This document shows positions 33,231 through 42,400 of a stretch of 64,000 bases of DNA, in pieces. Position 1 is the first letter of the stretch, and each line of letters starts with the position of its first letter. Source of the DNA: Treponema sp. (GTDB lineage Bacteria; Spirochaetota; Spirochaetia; Treponematales; Treponemataceae); NCBI GenBank assembly GCA_017525605.1, contig JAFXSM010000020.1:62001-126000 (forward strand), read 5' to 3'. Position numbers and translations under genes: made by a program. The notes beneath the pieces are model-generated. The model was given only the letters and a program-made list of their open reading frames with translations, was not told the origin of the DNA and made no database searches.

Positions 33231-34394
33231 TCAATTTTTACCTTTCATCTTTACAAATAGTGCGCAGAGCAGGAGCGTGGCAGAAAGCAGGGCGAACAGA
33301 TTCACGCTGGAGAATTTGTCGAAAGAGGAAGCGGCGAACAGGAAAACAACTTGAAGGGCGTTCGAGCCTTGGTTGAAGACGGAAAGAACTGTCGCCCGGT
33401 TCTTCTGCATTCCGACAGAATCTATGAAGCGGTTCACGATGCCGGAGAAGACGGCGGAAACCACGGAAAGGGACAGGGGAAGAAGCAGCATCGGAGCCAA
33501 CGCATAAATCGAAGAGCAGAAAGAGATGGAAAAAGAGAGGACGGCCGCGGCCACCAAAAAAACACAGACCAACCTTCTCTTTCCAAAGCGGTTGGAGAGC
33601 GACAGCGCGAGCGGAGTCAGCATGTTCAACGCTGTGTAGCCTAGAATCAAAGCGGTCATCCACTCCTCATCAAGCCCAATCGACTGGATTTTGAGGATGT
33701 ACAGGAAATTCACGGCTATCCCGGCCACGGCGATGACGCTCGAAAACGCAAAGATTGCGAAGCAAGGGAATTTCGGGATTTGCTTGAAAGCGGCGGAAAG
33801 AGAAAGCTGCGGTTTCGATTCAACCTCAAGAGCGCGGGTGAATTTTCTCTCGTCGGGAATGAACAGCGAAGTGAAAAACGCGACAAATGAAGAAAAGAGA
33901 GTGGCGAGCAGGAGACCGTCCAAGGCGAAAAAATGATTCATGGGAGCGAAAAGAAGCGTACTCGCGATGAAAGCGGCTTCCCCAAAGTTTCCCAAGACTG
34001 CGCCCCTCTTCACAAATTCGTCCTCGTCCCCGGAGCAAGCGGAGTACAGATAAGCGACCTCCGTTCCAGACGCGAGGCTCGCGCTCAACGCCTCAAGCAC
34101 GGCCTCGGCGACGAAGAACGCGAAACTCCCGCCCAAAAAGAGCATGAACCTGGTGGCAAGAAAAATCACCTGCGAAAGCACGATGGATTTTTTATAGCCG
34201 ATTCTGTCCGTCAAAAAACCGCACGGAACTTCGAGCGCGAAAACTCCCAAACTCAAAACGGCCTGCAGAACAAAAAAATCCGAAACAGAGATTCCGCAGC
34301 GAGTGCGCACCAAAATTGCCGCCGGCGCGAAAAACACCAGCGAATCGCAAAACGACATGACGGCAAGTGCAGGAAAAACTCTCGAAAAAAACAT
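33231..34394 (-). CDS. MFS transporter
   Basis: 387 residues with about 12 hydrophobic segments. The MFS loop 2-3 signature is CGFLTDRIGYKKSIVLS (near residue 59), with a repeated-half counterpart LSNRFGKRRLVCVF. The best resemblance is to drug-efflux-type MFS proteins, but the substrate is not readable. ATG 34394 follows TAGAAT by 6 nt; the intervening bases are G-rich (GGGGGC), which could also serve as a weak SD. The gene and flanks are bracketed by the 98-bp direct repeat. Confidence 0.85.
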   Translation of the reverse strand: MFFSRVFPALAVMSFCDSLVFFAPAAILVRTRCGISVSDFFVLQAVLSLGVFALEVPCGFLTDRIGYKKSIVLSQVIFLATRFMLFLGGSFAFFVAEAVLEALSASLASGTEVAYLYSACSGDEDEFVKRGAVLGNFGEAAFIASTLLFAPMNHFFALDGLLLATLFSSFVAFFTSLFIPDERKFTRALEVESKPQLSLSAAFKQIPKFPCFAIFAFSSVIAVAGIAVNFLYILKIQSIGLDEEWMTALILGYTALNMLTPLALSLSNRFGKRRLVCVFLVAAAVLSFSISFCSSIYALAPMLLLPLSLSVVSAVFSGIVNRFIDSVGMQKNRATVLSVFNQGSNALQVVFLFAASSFDKFSSVNLFALLSATLLLCALFVKMKGKN

Positions 34395-34400
34395 GCCCCC

Positions 34401-34406
34401 ATTCTA
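34401..34406 (-). promoter_or_regulatory. -10 element, leaderless MFS gene start
   Basis: TAGAAT on the minus strand, then GGGGGC, then ATG 34394. Confidence 0.55.
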
Positions 34407-34538
34407 CAACCATCGCCAACGCACTTCCACCAAAACGGAAAACGGAAAATTGAAAATTGTTAGTTGAATAGCATGTAAAATCTTTTCTATATCTTTGATA
34501 AATTATCACTGCGAGGATATCGAACTCAGGAGACGAAG

Positions 34539-34713
34539 TGATAAACTTCGCGCACATTGACGGCGAGGGAAAAATCACCGGAAAGCAGGCTGAAAAAGCC
34601 CCACTCACGTCGGAAGCTGCGGCATTCAGGATTTTCAAAAGTTTCCGCGTCGCTCCACACCTAGTCTACTTGCAAATTCCGCAAAACGCAAAGGATTTTC
34701 GATTGCGGAAGTG
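34539..34713 (+). pseudogene. orphan coding-like fragment running into repeat copy 2
   Basis: GTG-initiated frame of 57 codons (INFAHIDGEGKITGKQAEKA...) whose codon choice resembles real genes here. It is not recognised. The frame ends in the 98-bp repeat. It may be the 3' part or a relic of the gene from which the repeat derives. Confidence 0.3.
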
Positions 34714-34718
34714 AAGAA
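34621..34718 (+). repeat. 98-bp direct repeat, copy 2
   Basis: Second copy of 33089-33186, with three differences clustered at 34660-34665. Confidence 0.9.
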
Positions 34719-34787
34719 TCCCTGCATATTTTCTCATGCTTATCAGTAATTTCCAAAAACTCTTAATTACATTTCAAGTGATTCAGA

Positions 34788-34951
34788 ATAGAATAGACTT
34801 GTTCGGTTGCCGGGGTGCGGATGACGTTCTAGGCATTTGCGTTGTGGAGGCAACCGGTCACGGCACGAGCTAAACTCGTACCTGCACGGGAGGGGCGAAT
34901 GCGTTTTGCCGGGGTGAAAATGTGACCTAAGCAAGTGTGCAGTCTGTCCTA
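34788..34951 (+). repeat. second locus of the 95-bp repeat family, preceded by the GACTTGTTCG motif
   Basis: Opens with GAATAGACTTGTTCG (dispersed motif). One full unit of about 99 bp (34806-34905) and a partial second unit (34906-34951) follow. Matches the minus-strand reading of 17176-16931: TTGCCGGG-TG, TCCTAAGCA, then CACGGCACGA...TCGTACC. Here the stem is GGCACGAG/CTCGTACC, differing from the first locus by paired changes. Confidence 0.75.
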
Positions 34952-35040
34952 GTTACTGTGAGCAACGTTAGTTGCGAACAAATCCGTGTGTTCTATAAAA
35001 ATCTATGGTTTTTCTCGGTTGCATCCGATATAATTTCAAA

Positions 35041-35136
35041 AGAAGTGCAGCCAAAGCTATGGTTGGTCTTCATCTCAGCATTTATGTCCTTTACGGACAC
35101 AGCCGCTTAGTGTTCCAGACTAGGCGGTTATTTTTT
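35041..35136 (+). ncRNA. candidate small RNA with promoter and terminator
   Basis: TATAAT at 35029-35034 predicts a start near 35041. The roughly 95-nt transcript would hold a hairpin TGTCC-TTTAC-GGACA and end in a strong terminator, CCGCTTAGT (35103)/ACTAGGCGG (35119-35127), followed by T6. No convincing ORF lies within it. Part of its 5' sequence (GTGCAGCCA-AG, GGTTGGTCTT) recurs on the opposite strand at about 35290-35360. Confidence 0.45.
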
Positions 35137-35170
35137 GCTCTCTCGCTTTTTGTGCGATGAGAGGTGGTGT

Positions 35171-35242
35171 TTACCAGCAAGGATAACCGAGCAAGAAAAG
35201 CACGATTATCGCCAAAATCATAATGACTTTATGCAACAACAC
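35171..35242 (-). CDS. candidate small hydrophobic peptide
   Basis: 23 codons from GTG 35242 with SD GGGGAG 6 nt upstream; an internal ATG would give 16 residues. The product is nearly all hydrophobic (HKVIMILAIIVLFLLGYPCW), a single membrane-spanning segment, like Ibs- or Fst-type type I toxins in size and composition. It runs towards the candidate small RNA. No homologue is recognised; chance is possible for so short an ORF. Confidence 0.35.
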   Translation of the reverse strand: MLLHKVIMILAIIVLFLLGYPCW

Positions 35243-35430
35243 CGCACGCTCCCCAGCATTAAAAATATGACTCTGCCATACGGCTTCGCCACTAGAGCCA
35301 GAAAGACCAACCGCCAGCCTTGTCGGACCTCGCAAAAGTTCCTATGGCTGCACAGTTCCAAAGTGAAACTTTTTAGATTGTCGGCAGATTGTGCGATGAG
35401 ATTTACGGAAAACGGGTAAGGGAAATCAAA

Positions 35431-35465
35431 AATGCCTGCCCTTCCATTGTGGAAGAGCAGGCATT
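35431..35465 (-). terminator. terminator of the 95-residue gene
   Basis: AATGCCTGC/GCAGGCATT 9-bp stem with an inner TTCCA/TGGAA pair, then TTTTT on the minus strand, about 55 bp after the stop at 35518. Confidence 0.75.
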
Positions 35466-35517
35466 GATTAAGATTTAGACAGCCCAGCAAAGTCGGACGA
35501 CATCAGTTATCAGTTGT

Positions 35518-35805
35518 TTAGTCAAAACACGAAGTCTGCAACTGCTTCATATACGGGTCATCATAGTCCCTGCCATTCTTCTTATCGCTTCTACCTCGAT
35601 TTGCGCCGTCTACCCATGCATTTTTTTCTTCAGCGTCGTAGTAAGATGGCGCATTGCTAATACCATACAGGGAGCTCTTATCATACGAATACCCATACGA
35701 ATACCCCTCGGACGCGCACTCAAGCCTTCGCCTTGTCGTGATTGCGAAGCACAGCGTTGCGACCGTCAGCATCAACGCGGCTGTTGCCAAAATCTTCTTC
35801 TTCAT
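35518..35805 (-). CDS. small exported protein of unknown function
   Basis: 95 residues. Signal peptide about 1-21 (KKKILATAALMLTVATLCFA), with Ala-x-Ala-like cleavage. The mature part is Tyr/Ser/Asp-rich (CASEGYSYGYSYDKSS, RSDKKNGRDYDDPYMK) with two Cys that could pair. SD AAGGAG 5 nt before ATG. It stands alone with its own terminator. Not recognised. Confidence 0.65.
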   Translation of the reverse strand: MKKKILATAALMLTVATLCFAITTRRRLECASEGYSYGYSYDKSSLYGISNAPSYYDAEEKNAWVDGANRGRSDKKNGRDYDDPYMKQLQTSCFD

Positions 35806-35873
35806 AAAAACTCCTTGGCATTTTTACATCTCGCCTTGATGTGTTTATATATCCGGCAATCTCGCCGCTGAAA

Positions 35874-36956
35874 TCACTGTGCATTTCTTGGAACAGTAAT
35901 TGCGTCGCCGGGAATGCGGACTTTTGCGTTTATGTTGTGGCAAATGCCTTCCATATTTTCAAAGAGAACAGAATGATTCACATTCATTTCGTCCAGGAAT
36001 TTCTGCATATAAAGCAGAGTTTCGTTGTTGTATTCGATGTTGATTTTGAGAATGTTCCAGGTGTCTTTTTCAGAAAGAACCATATTGAAAAGATTGTCTT
36101 CAAATGTGCGGTACGGATTGGTCGGCATAAGGAAAGAGCCTTTCTGCCTGACAAGACGGGAATTCATGTGGTCTGGAGTCATGTTTATGACCGACAAAAA
36201 CGCATTTTCATACAATCCATTGTTCTTTTTTATATTAGGAACATAGCGAAGAATTGCTTTCTGTATTTCAGGGTGTTTTCCGAATTCGTCGATGTCCTTG
36301 TACATTTCTTTTATTTCTTCGGGAAGAAACTTTTTGTACTGTTTTTCAATCCACATTCGATTGAAGCACCAAAGCGCGCATTTGCGGGATTCATCTTTTT
36401 TCTTGTCATCTATCGCACTCCTAAATTCAAGAGACTGCACTGCGAAAAACAACGCCACAAAGATTGAAAATGTTACGTCTAAAAATCGGGTTGCACCGCC
36501 GAAATGCTGTATTTGCGACATATATTCGTACAAGTCGTTTTCGTCAATGCTTCTGAATACAGGATAAAAAGCGCCGACAGTTCTTCTAAAATCGCGGATT
36601 ATGCCCTGCTCCAAATCGAACAAATCTTTTTTGAGCGGACGGTCAAAGCAAAGCCGCTGAAATTTTGTAGCAAGATTGTAATCTGCGTGGCTTTGACCTC
36701 TGAAAAGCCAGCCGTTCCACGGTAAAAATCCCTGCGTCGCAAGCAAAGTTTTATGGTAGTCGTGATAGTCCGCCTCATCTCTGTCTAAAAAGATTTTTGG
36801 AAAATCTTCGCCAAGAACTTCAGATGGGCGAAAGAACAAATCCAAAAGACGCAGATATGATTTTGTGGAATCAGAAAGTTTCAGCGTCGTTTCCCTGTAG
36901 CAATTTTTTTTGCCAATTTTTACCGGAGTAAATGAAATCTGCTCTCTACAATCCAT
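35874..36956 (-). CDS. FRG-domain protein
   Basis: 360 residues. The FRG domain is marked by WLFRGQSHADY near residue 82 and YMSQIQHFGGATRFLDVTFS near residue 148, then ALFFAV. FRG proteins are scattered, often in mobile or defence contexts, and the domain's biochemical role is unsettled. SD AGGAG precedes the ATG. There is no signal peptide. No toxin, nuclease or partner gene is adjacent; palindromic elements lie directly upstream. Confidence 0.82.
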   Translation of the reverse strand: MDCREQISFTPVKIGKKNCYRETTLKLSDSTKSYLRLLDLFFRPSEVLGEDFPKIFLDRDEADYHDYHKTLLATQGFLPWNGWLFRGQSHADYNLATKFQRLCFDRPLKKDLFDLEQGIIRDFRRTVGAFYPVFRSIDENDLYEYMSQIQHFGGATRFLDVTFSIFVALFFAVQSLEFRSAIDDKKKDESRKCALWCFNRMWIEKQYKKFLPEEIKEMYKDIDEFGKHPEIQKAILRYVPNIKKNNGLYENAFLSVINMTPDHMNSRLVRQKGSFLMPTNPYRTFEDNLFNMVLSEKDTWNILKINIEYNNETLLYMQKFLDEMNVNHSVLFENMEGICHNINAKVRIPGDAITVPRNAQ

Positions 36957-36996
36957 TTTGAATCTCCTATAATTTCTTCTGTCTCAATTCATAATT

Positions 36997-37092
36997 TGCA
37001 ATTCGATTTTTCTAGCGAAGCGAAGAAAAATCGAATTGCAGTTGACGCTGTCAACTGCAATGGTATACCATTGCAGTCCGCGTAGCGGTGTA
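36997..37092. repeat. run of consecutive palindromes
   Basis: Within about 95 bp: a perfect 17-bp stem (36997-37013 with 37024-37040) over a 10-nt loop; GTTGAC-GCT-GTCAAC (37041-37055); the 20-bp perfect palindrome TGCAATGGTATACCATTGCA (37056-37075); and CCGC-GTA-GCGG. The remainder of the gap to uxaC (to 37298) holds the uxaC promoter and nothing else recognised. Confidence 0.8.
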
Positions 37093-37241
37093 CATTTTTA
37101 ATTTAATCTGAAAAAAAATAGCTCAAAGTGATTAGCATCAGTTCCGAAAACCTCCGATACACTTTTCAGATTTCCGCGGTGTTGTTGCGTTGCAGTCAAA
37201 AAGCAGTCGTTTGTTTTCTATTTTATAAAGGCGAATAGTGC

Positions 37242-37247
37242 TAGAAT
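37242..37247 (+). promoter_or_regulatory. extended -10 promoter of uxaC
   Basis: TGCTAGAAT, the same extended -10 as upstream of adhE. It predicts a leader of about 45 nt. Confidence 0.5.
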
Positions 37248-37298
37248 AAAACAAAAAATTTGACCCACAGAACGGTCGAAAAAATTTTGGAGACAAAA

Positions 37299-38708
37299 AT
37301 GAAAAAATTCATGGACGAGAATTTCCTGCTCGACACACCGACAGCACAGAAATTGTTTGCGGCATGCAAAGATGAGCCGCTTTGGGACTATCACTGCCAC
37401 CTCATTCCTTCACAGATTGCCGAGAACAAGCAGTTCAAGAACCTCACTGAAATCTGGCTCGGCGGAGACCACTACAAGTGGAGACAGATGAGAACTTACG
37501 GAATCACAGAGGACTACATCACCGGCGACAAGCCTGACTACGAGAAGTTCCTCAAGTGGGCAGAGACAATCGAGCACCTCATCGGAAACCCGCTCTACCA
37601 CTGGACACACCTTGAACTCCAGAGATATTTCGGAATTTACGAGCCGCTCACAGTAGAGTCTGCTCCTCGCATTTGGGAGAAGGCAAACGCATTGCTCCAG
37701 ACAGAAGAGCTTTCTGTAAAAGGAATCTTCAAGAAGTTCCACGTGTACGCAGTCGGAACAACTGACGACCCGATTGATTCTCTTGAATTCCACAAGGCAA
37801 TAGCTGACGGAACTGCACCAATCGGAAAAATCGAGACGAAGGTGCGCCCGTCGTATAGACCTGACAAGGCAATCAACATCAACCTTCCGACATTCAAGGA
37901 TTACATCGCAAAACTTTCGGAAGTCAGCGGAATCAGCATCAAGACATCTGACGACGTAATCAAGGCTCTCATCAAGAGACTCGACTTCTTCATCGAGAAC
38001 GGATGCAAGGCTTCTGACCACGCGCTTGAGTACCCGCCATGCAAAGTTGACACAGACGCGAACATCGACGCTGTTGTCGCACGCGCTTTGAACGGCGAAT
38101 CTATCTCGGAAGCAGAGGCAGAGGCTTACAAGACAAAGGTTCTCGTTGCTCTCGGACGCGCATACGCAGAAAGAGGAATTGTTCAGCAGTGGCACATGAA
38201 CGCAATCCGCGACAACAACAAGGCAATGTTCAAGAAGCTCGGACCTGACACAGGATTCGACGGAAGCCACGACAAGCCGATGGCGGAGAACCTCGCAGGT
38301 CTTCTTTCCCTCATCGAGGCTGCGGGCGGCACACCAAAGACAATCCTCTACACATTGAACCCGAAAGACTACTACTCAATCGGAACAATCATGGGCTGCT
38401 TCCAGGGCGGCGGAATCAAGGGCAAAATCCAGATGGGTTCTGGCTGGTGGTTCTGCGATCACAAAGACGGAATGGAGCAGCAGATCAAGGTTCTCGGAAA
38501 CTTGGGCATGATTCCGGCATTCGTGGGAATGCTCACTGACTCACGCTCATTCCTCTCATACTCACGCCACGAGTATTTCAGAAGAATCCTCTGCAACATC
38601 ATCGGAACTTGGGTCGAGAACGGCGAATACCCGAACGACGAAAAGATGCTCACGAAAATCGTAAAGGACATCTCATTCGGAAACGCGCTCAGCTACTTCG
38701 GAAACTAA
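37299..38708 (+). CDS. uxaC: glucuronate/galacturonate isomerase UxaC
   Basis: Isomerises D-galacturonate to tagaturonate and D-glucuronate to fructuronate in the cytoplasm. 470 codons, typical length. Family landmarks are FLLDTPTAQKLFA, the metal-binding WDYHCHLIP, WLGGDHYKWRQMRTYGI, and near the end QMGSGWWFCDHKDGM and MLTDSRSFLSYSRHEYFRR. ATG 37299 has SD GGAG 6 nt upstream, so the in-frame extension to 37260 is unlikely. It fits downstream of pectate lyase in pectin use; no uxa/uxu partner is next to it. Confidence 0.95.
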   Translation: MKKFMDENFLLDTPTAQKLFAACKDEPLWDYHCHLIPSQIAENKQFKNLTEIWLGGDHYKWRQMRTYGITEDYITGDKPDYEKFLKWAETIEHLIGNPLYHWTHLELQRYFGIYEPLTVESAPRIWEKANALLQTEELSVKGIFKKFHVYAVGTTDDPIDSLEFHKAIADGTAPIGKIETKVRPSYRPDKAININLPTFKDYIAKLSEVSGISIKTSDDVIKALIKRLDFFIENGCKASDHALEYPPCKVDTDANIDAVVARALNGESISEAEAEAYKTKVLVALGRAYAERGIVQQWHMNAIRDNNKAMFKKLGPDTGFDGSHDKPMAENLAGLLSLIEAAGGTPKTILYTLNPKDYYSIGTIMGCFQGGGIKGKIQMGSGWWFCDHKDGMEQQIKVLGNLGMIPAFVGMLTDSRSFLSYSRHEYFRRILCNIIGTWVENGEYPNDEKMLTKIVKDISFGNALSYFGN

Positions 38709-38737
38709 TTCTCCCTAGCGATTCATAAAAAACAACG

Positions 38738-38788
38738 AAAGACCTGCTGAATTTGAAAAACGATTCACATTCAGCAGGTCTTTTTTTT
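38738..38788 (+). terminator. terminator of uxaC
   Basis: 15-bp stem AAAGACCTGCTGAAT / ATTCAGCAGGTCTTT with a 16-nt loop and T8. Confidence 0.9.
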
Positions 38789-38839
38789 GCTCACAGCAAT
38801 TTCATTTCCTCGATAAAAATTCTCCTTTGCGTTTAATGC

Positions 38840-38845
38840 TATACT
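38840..38845 (+). promoter_or_regulatory. -10 element, leaderless mini-ORF / operon promoter
   Basis: TATACT, then TAACGC, then ATG 38852. It drives the membrane-protein/beta-helix operon. Confidence 0.55.
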
Positions 38846-38851
38846 TAACGC

Positions 38852-38968
38852 ATGAAAAAATATTCGATTCAACAACACTCGCACGTTCCCTGCGAGCAAA
38901 TGCAAAAAAATCTGCCGACGGCAAAAGGGAACGAAAAAGCGAAGGAGGATTCAGAATGCTCTCTTTGA
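38852..38968 (+). CDS. possible leaderless 38-residue ORF overlapping the next start
   Basis: 38 codons (KKYSIQQHSHVPCEQMQKNL...) from an ATG placed exactly 6 nt after a -10 element. The stop lies 12 nt inside the next gene, so translating ribosomes would reach that gene's SD and start. It may be a coupling or leader peptide. Not recognised. Confidence 0.35.
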   Translation: MKKYSIQQHSHVPCEQMQKNLPTAKGNEKAKEDSECSL

Positions 38969-39411
38969 AAATCATCCTGTTCGCGCTCGCCGTAATTTCA
39001 TTCATCGCCATGCTAGTCACATCCGACACGGAGGAGCTTATCCCGGTCTGGCTGATTGTCTCAATCGGCTCGCTCGTGCTCGGCATAATGCTCTGCCTGA
39101 AAATGTATTTTGCAATGAAGATAACGATGGGAGTCGCAGGCGCGCTTCTGCTCATCATCGGCATATACGACTGCAATGACTACGAGAGCGGTGTCGGCGT
39201 CTTCTCGATAATCTGCGCGGCCGTCTTTTTCATTGCGCTGTTCACGAAGGCGTTCGGGCTTCTCTATCCGCAGAACTACATGGCGGAGCTTTCTTCCGAG
39301 AGCGTGCCCGACGACAACAGCAGCACGGTGTACCAGGGAAGGACCGGGCCGACGGACGAACCTGTCACGAGAGAGAGAAACGAAGTTTGGCTTTTTATGA
39401 ACGAAGACTAA
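38956..39411 (+). CDS. unknown four-helix membrane protein
   Basis: 151 residues. Four predicted transmembrane segments (IILFALAVISFIAML; VWLIVSIGSLVLGIMLCL; ITMGVAGALLLIIGIY; VGVFSIICAAVFFIALF) are followed by a polar tail of about 45 residues. ATG 38956 is chosen over the longer frame because SD AAGGAGG lies 7 nt upstream. The next gene, a membrane-bound beta-helix protein, begins 11 nt after its stop, so they likely form an operon and may act together. Not recognised. Confidence 0.65.
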   Translation: MLSLKIILFALAVISFIAMLVTSDTEELIPVWLIVSIGSLVLGIMLCLKMYFAMKITMGVAGALLLIIGIYDCNDYESGVGVFSIICAAVFFIALFTKAFGLLYPQNYMAELSSESVPDDNSSTVYQGRTGPTDEPVTRERNEVWLFMNED

Positions 39412-39422
39412 TGGGGAAGAAA

Positions 39423-42400
39423 ATGGCAGAAAACGACAATCTGAACGACGGAATCACACTCGGCGGCGACGTTGCAGAAAACACCGGCACCGCGGAAGGA
39501 ATTTCACTTGGCGGAGACGAGCAGACAAGGAACGACGAACCGAAGACGGATTCGGAAAATGCAAAAGACACAGGCGAACAGGATTCAAAAGACAGCGCAA
39601 GCAACGCGGAAAACACGGAAGCAAAAATCGACGGCAAAAACCGGGTAGATGTCCGTGAATTTTACGAGACACTTGTAGAGCCATTTTTAGAAAATTACAC
39701 CGGTCTTGATTTTGCAGTTGATTATGAAAATTTCCTTAAAATCGGACGCATTCCGGCGGTCGAAATTTACAGAATCGCGGATATTCAGGTCTACAAGGCA
39801 ATAACAGAAGACGACAAAAAGCGCATCAAAGAATGGTGCAGGCTGTGGGGTGCGGAGGCGCAGAAACTCGGCAACAAGGAGCAGCAGAAACGCGAGGCAC
39901 TTGATGCGGCAATCCCGACTTTCATGTACCTGTTCACGCAGGAGACAAAGAACGACGACTTGCGGGACTCTCTCAAAAAAATCGCATGGGCAAATCTCGA
40001 CTCGCTCATAAAGGACAAATGCAGCGACAAAATCGTGGAGCTTGACGAACTTTCGAGCATTAAGGATGCAGCAATCGATTTGGGCTTGCTCGACATGAGC
40101 GACACGGATTCACGAGAAGACTTCAAGAAAGAGCTCAAAGAAAAAATCGAGTATTACGGAGCGAAAATCGACACGATTCATGTCGCGATGAAGAGATTTT
40201 TCGAAGAGCACAGCGAAAAGGACTCGACATTCACAATCAACACGACGTATTCGCAGACGGAACTCATCAACGAATTTCAGCGTCTCAAAGAGTTTCACGT
40301 GAAACTTTATCCTGAAGAATCCGTGAAATTCGACAACTTCCCGACTTTTCTTGCGGAATGCGGAATCGTCCTCAAGGACAAAATAAAATATTTCGAGGAC
40401 GACTATTTCGACGATTTCAAGAAGCACGTCAACCTCAAGCAGCTCCAGCAGTCAATCTACAAAGGAACGAAAAAACTCGCGATGTGCAAAGAGTACGGTT
40501 TCAGCGACCGCGACTGGGAAACATTCGAAAAAAAACACAACATCATTCCGATTTCAGACCAGGAACTGATGCGCATCAACCAGAGAAACGGAATCATAAA
40601 GAACAGCCTGAAAGTCGGCGGTGTCGTTATGACGCTTGCAGTTCTTTTCATTCTGTTCAGGGTGTTCTTCCCGAACGAATTCACGGCAATCGTCTCGAAA
40701 ATCGCCCCGTCGGAAGAAATGAAGAGGCAGAACATCGAAATCCAAAAGGCAAAAGCCGAACAGCAGAAGGCACTTGCGGAAGCGAAGGCGGCGCAGGAAA
40801 GGCAGATTGCGATGGAAAAAGCCGAACAGGAAAAAGCTTTGAACGAAGAGCGTGCCGCACGGGAGCGCGAAAAGTACGAGGAAGAAAAACGTCTTGAGGA
40901 AGAAAGGCGAAACAGGGAGCCGAAAACTTACACTGTCGGAATGGGAAGCTCATACGACTTCCACAACTTGCAGGACGCGGTGAACGCATCTAAGGACACT
41001 GACACGATAATTCTCGCGCCGGGAGTCTACAAAAGCACGGCGAACATAAACAAACGCATCACAATCACAAGCTCGCCGGACATTGTTTCGGCAATAAAAA
41101 GCAAATATTTTTCGTCAAGGGACGTTCCTATCATCGTCATCGACACGAAATCGCAGTCAAAGATTACGGCGAACGTGAAGATTTCGGGCGTAGTTTTCAC
41201 GACAAACAGTGCGCTCGGATTCACGGCGTTCTCGAAGTACCTTGAATCAAGCGCGAACTACGACAGGAAAGTTGGCGCGAACGTCTCAAAGCGCGGTATC
41301 AAATGGACGAATTTCAGCGAAGACCCGATGTCCGCGAGCTACAAATCCATGCTCGACATTTCCGCAAACGTTGATTTTGACGGCGTTGTATTCGCAGACG
41401 CACCTCAGAACGGTGTCACGCTGATTTCTGGAAGCCAGACTTTCAACACCTGCTACTTTGCGAACATCACGAACAATGCGGTTCTCGCGCTCGGACACTC
41501 TTCCGCAACATTCTCGTCGCTGAACGTCGACTACACTGCATGCGGAGCGGGAATCAAAGCGAAGGAACATTCAACAATCAGCATTGCGAACGCGGAATTC
41601 AAAAAATGCCACACAGGAATTTACACGGAAGGGGAAGCGAAGGGAAGCGGAACGAACATCAAATTCAACTCTTCTACAATCGCTTCGATTCGCTCGTCTG
41701 GAAATTCGAACATAACCTATAGCGGAATCGAAATCAAAAACAATCTTCTGAAAGGTTCTGCTGGAATCGCAGTCGATGGCAAATCGAATTCGACATTCGA
41801 GAACGTCGATATTCAGAAGACATATGCAGGAATCGTAGTCGCAGGCAACTCGAATCCGGCAATCGATGGCTGCAAAGTGCTGAATTCAACGAATTACGGA
41901 ATCGTCTTCACGGAAAACGCGGGCGGACGACTTTCGAACTTCGAAACTTACGGAAACATTCGCGGAATAATGGTGCAGAAAAAATCAGCTCCGCTAATCG
42001 CAAAAGGGCGCGTCCACGACAACAAGGAAGCGGGAATCACTTTTACTGGCAGTGCGAAAGGTCATATCGAGGAAGTAGAATCTTACGCAAACTCGACAGG
42101 ATTCTCAATCAACGACGACACATCGCCAGTCATCACAAAATCGAAGGCGTATTCGAACAACAACGGATTCCTCTCATCGGAGAACAACACTGCCGTAATC
42201 GCAAATTCAGAATCGTACAAGAACAACAATTCGGGATTTGCAATTTACGAAGTCGGAAGCGCAAAGTTCAAGGCGAAGAACACAATCGACGGCTGCAAAT
42301 TCACGCAGAACAAAAATGACGGAATCAGATTCCAGGGCGCAACGCAGGGAACAATCATCAACACAATATCCGCGCTGAACGGAACAGGCTCCGGTGTTAG

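Noticed and set aside
35135..35419. 94-codon plus-strand ORF
   Set aside because: Cys/Arg/Thr-mixed composition, no SD, and overlaps the terminator and peptide ORF; looks random.
38827..38955. Longer start for the four-TM protein
   Set aside because: SD AAGGAGG directly precedes ATG 38956; the extension is basic and lacks an RBS.
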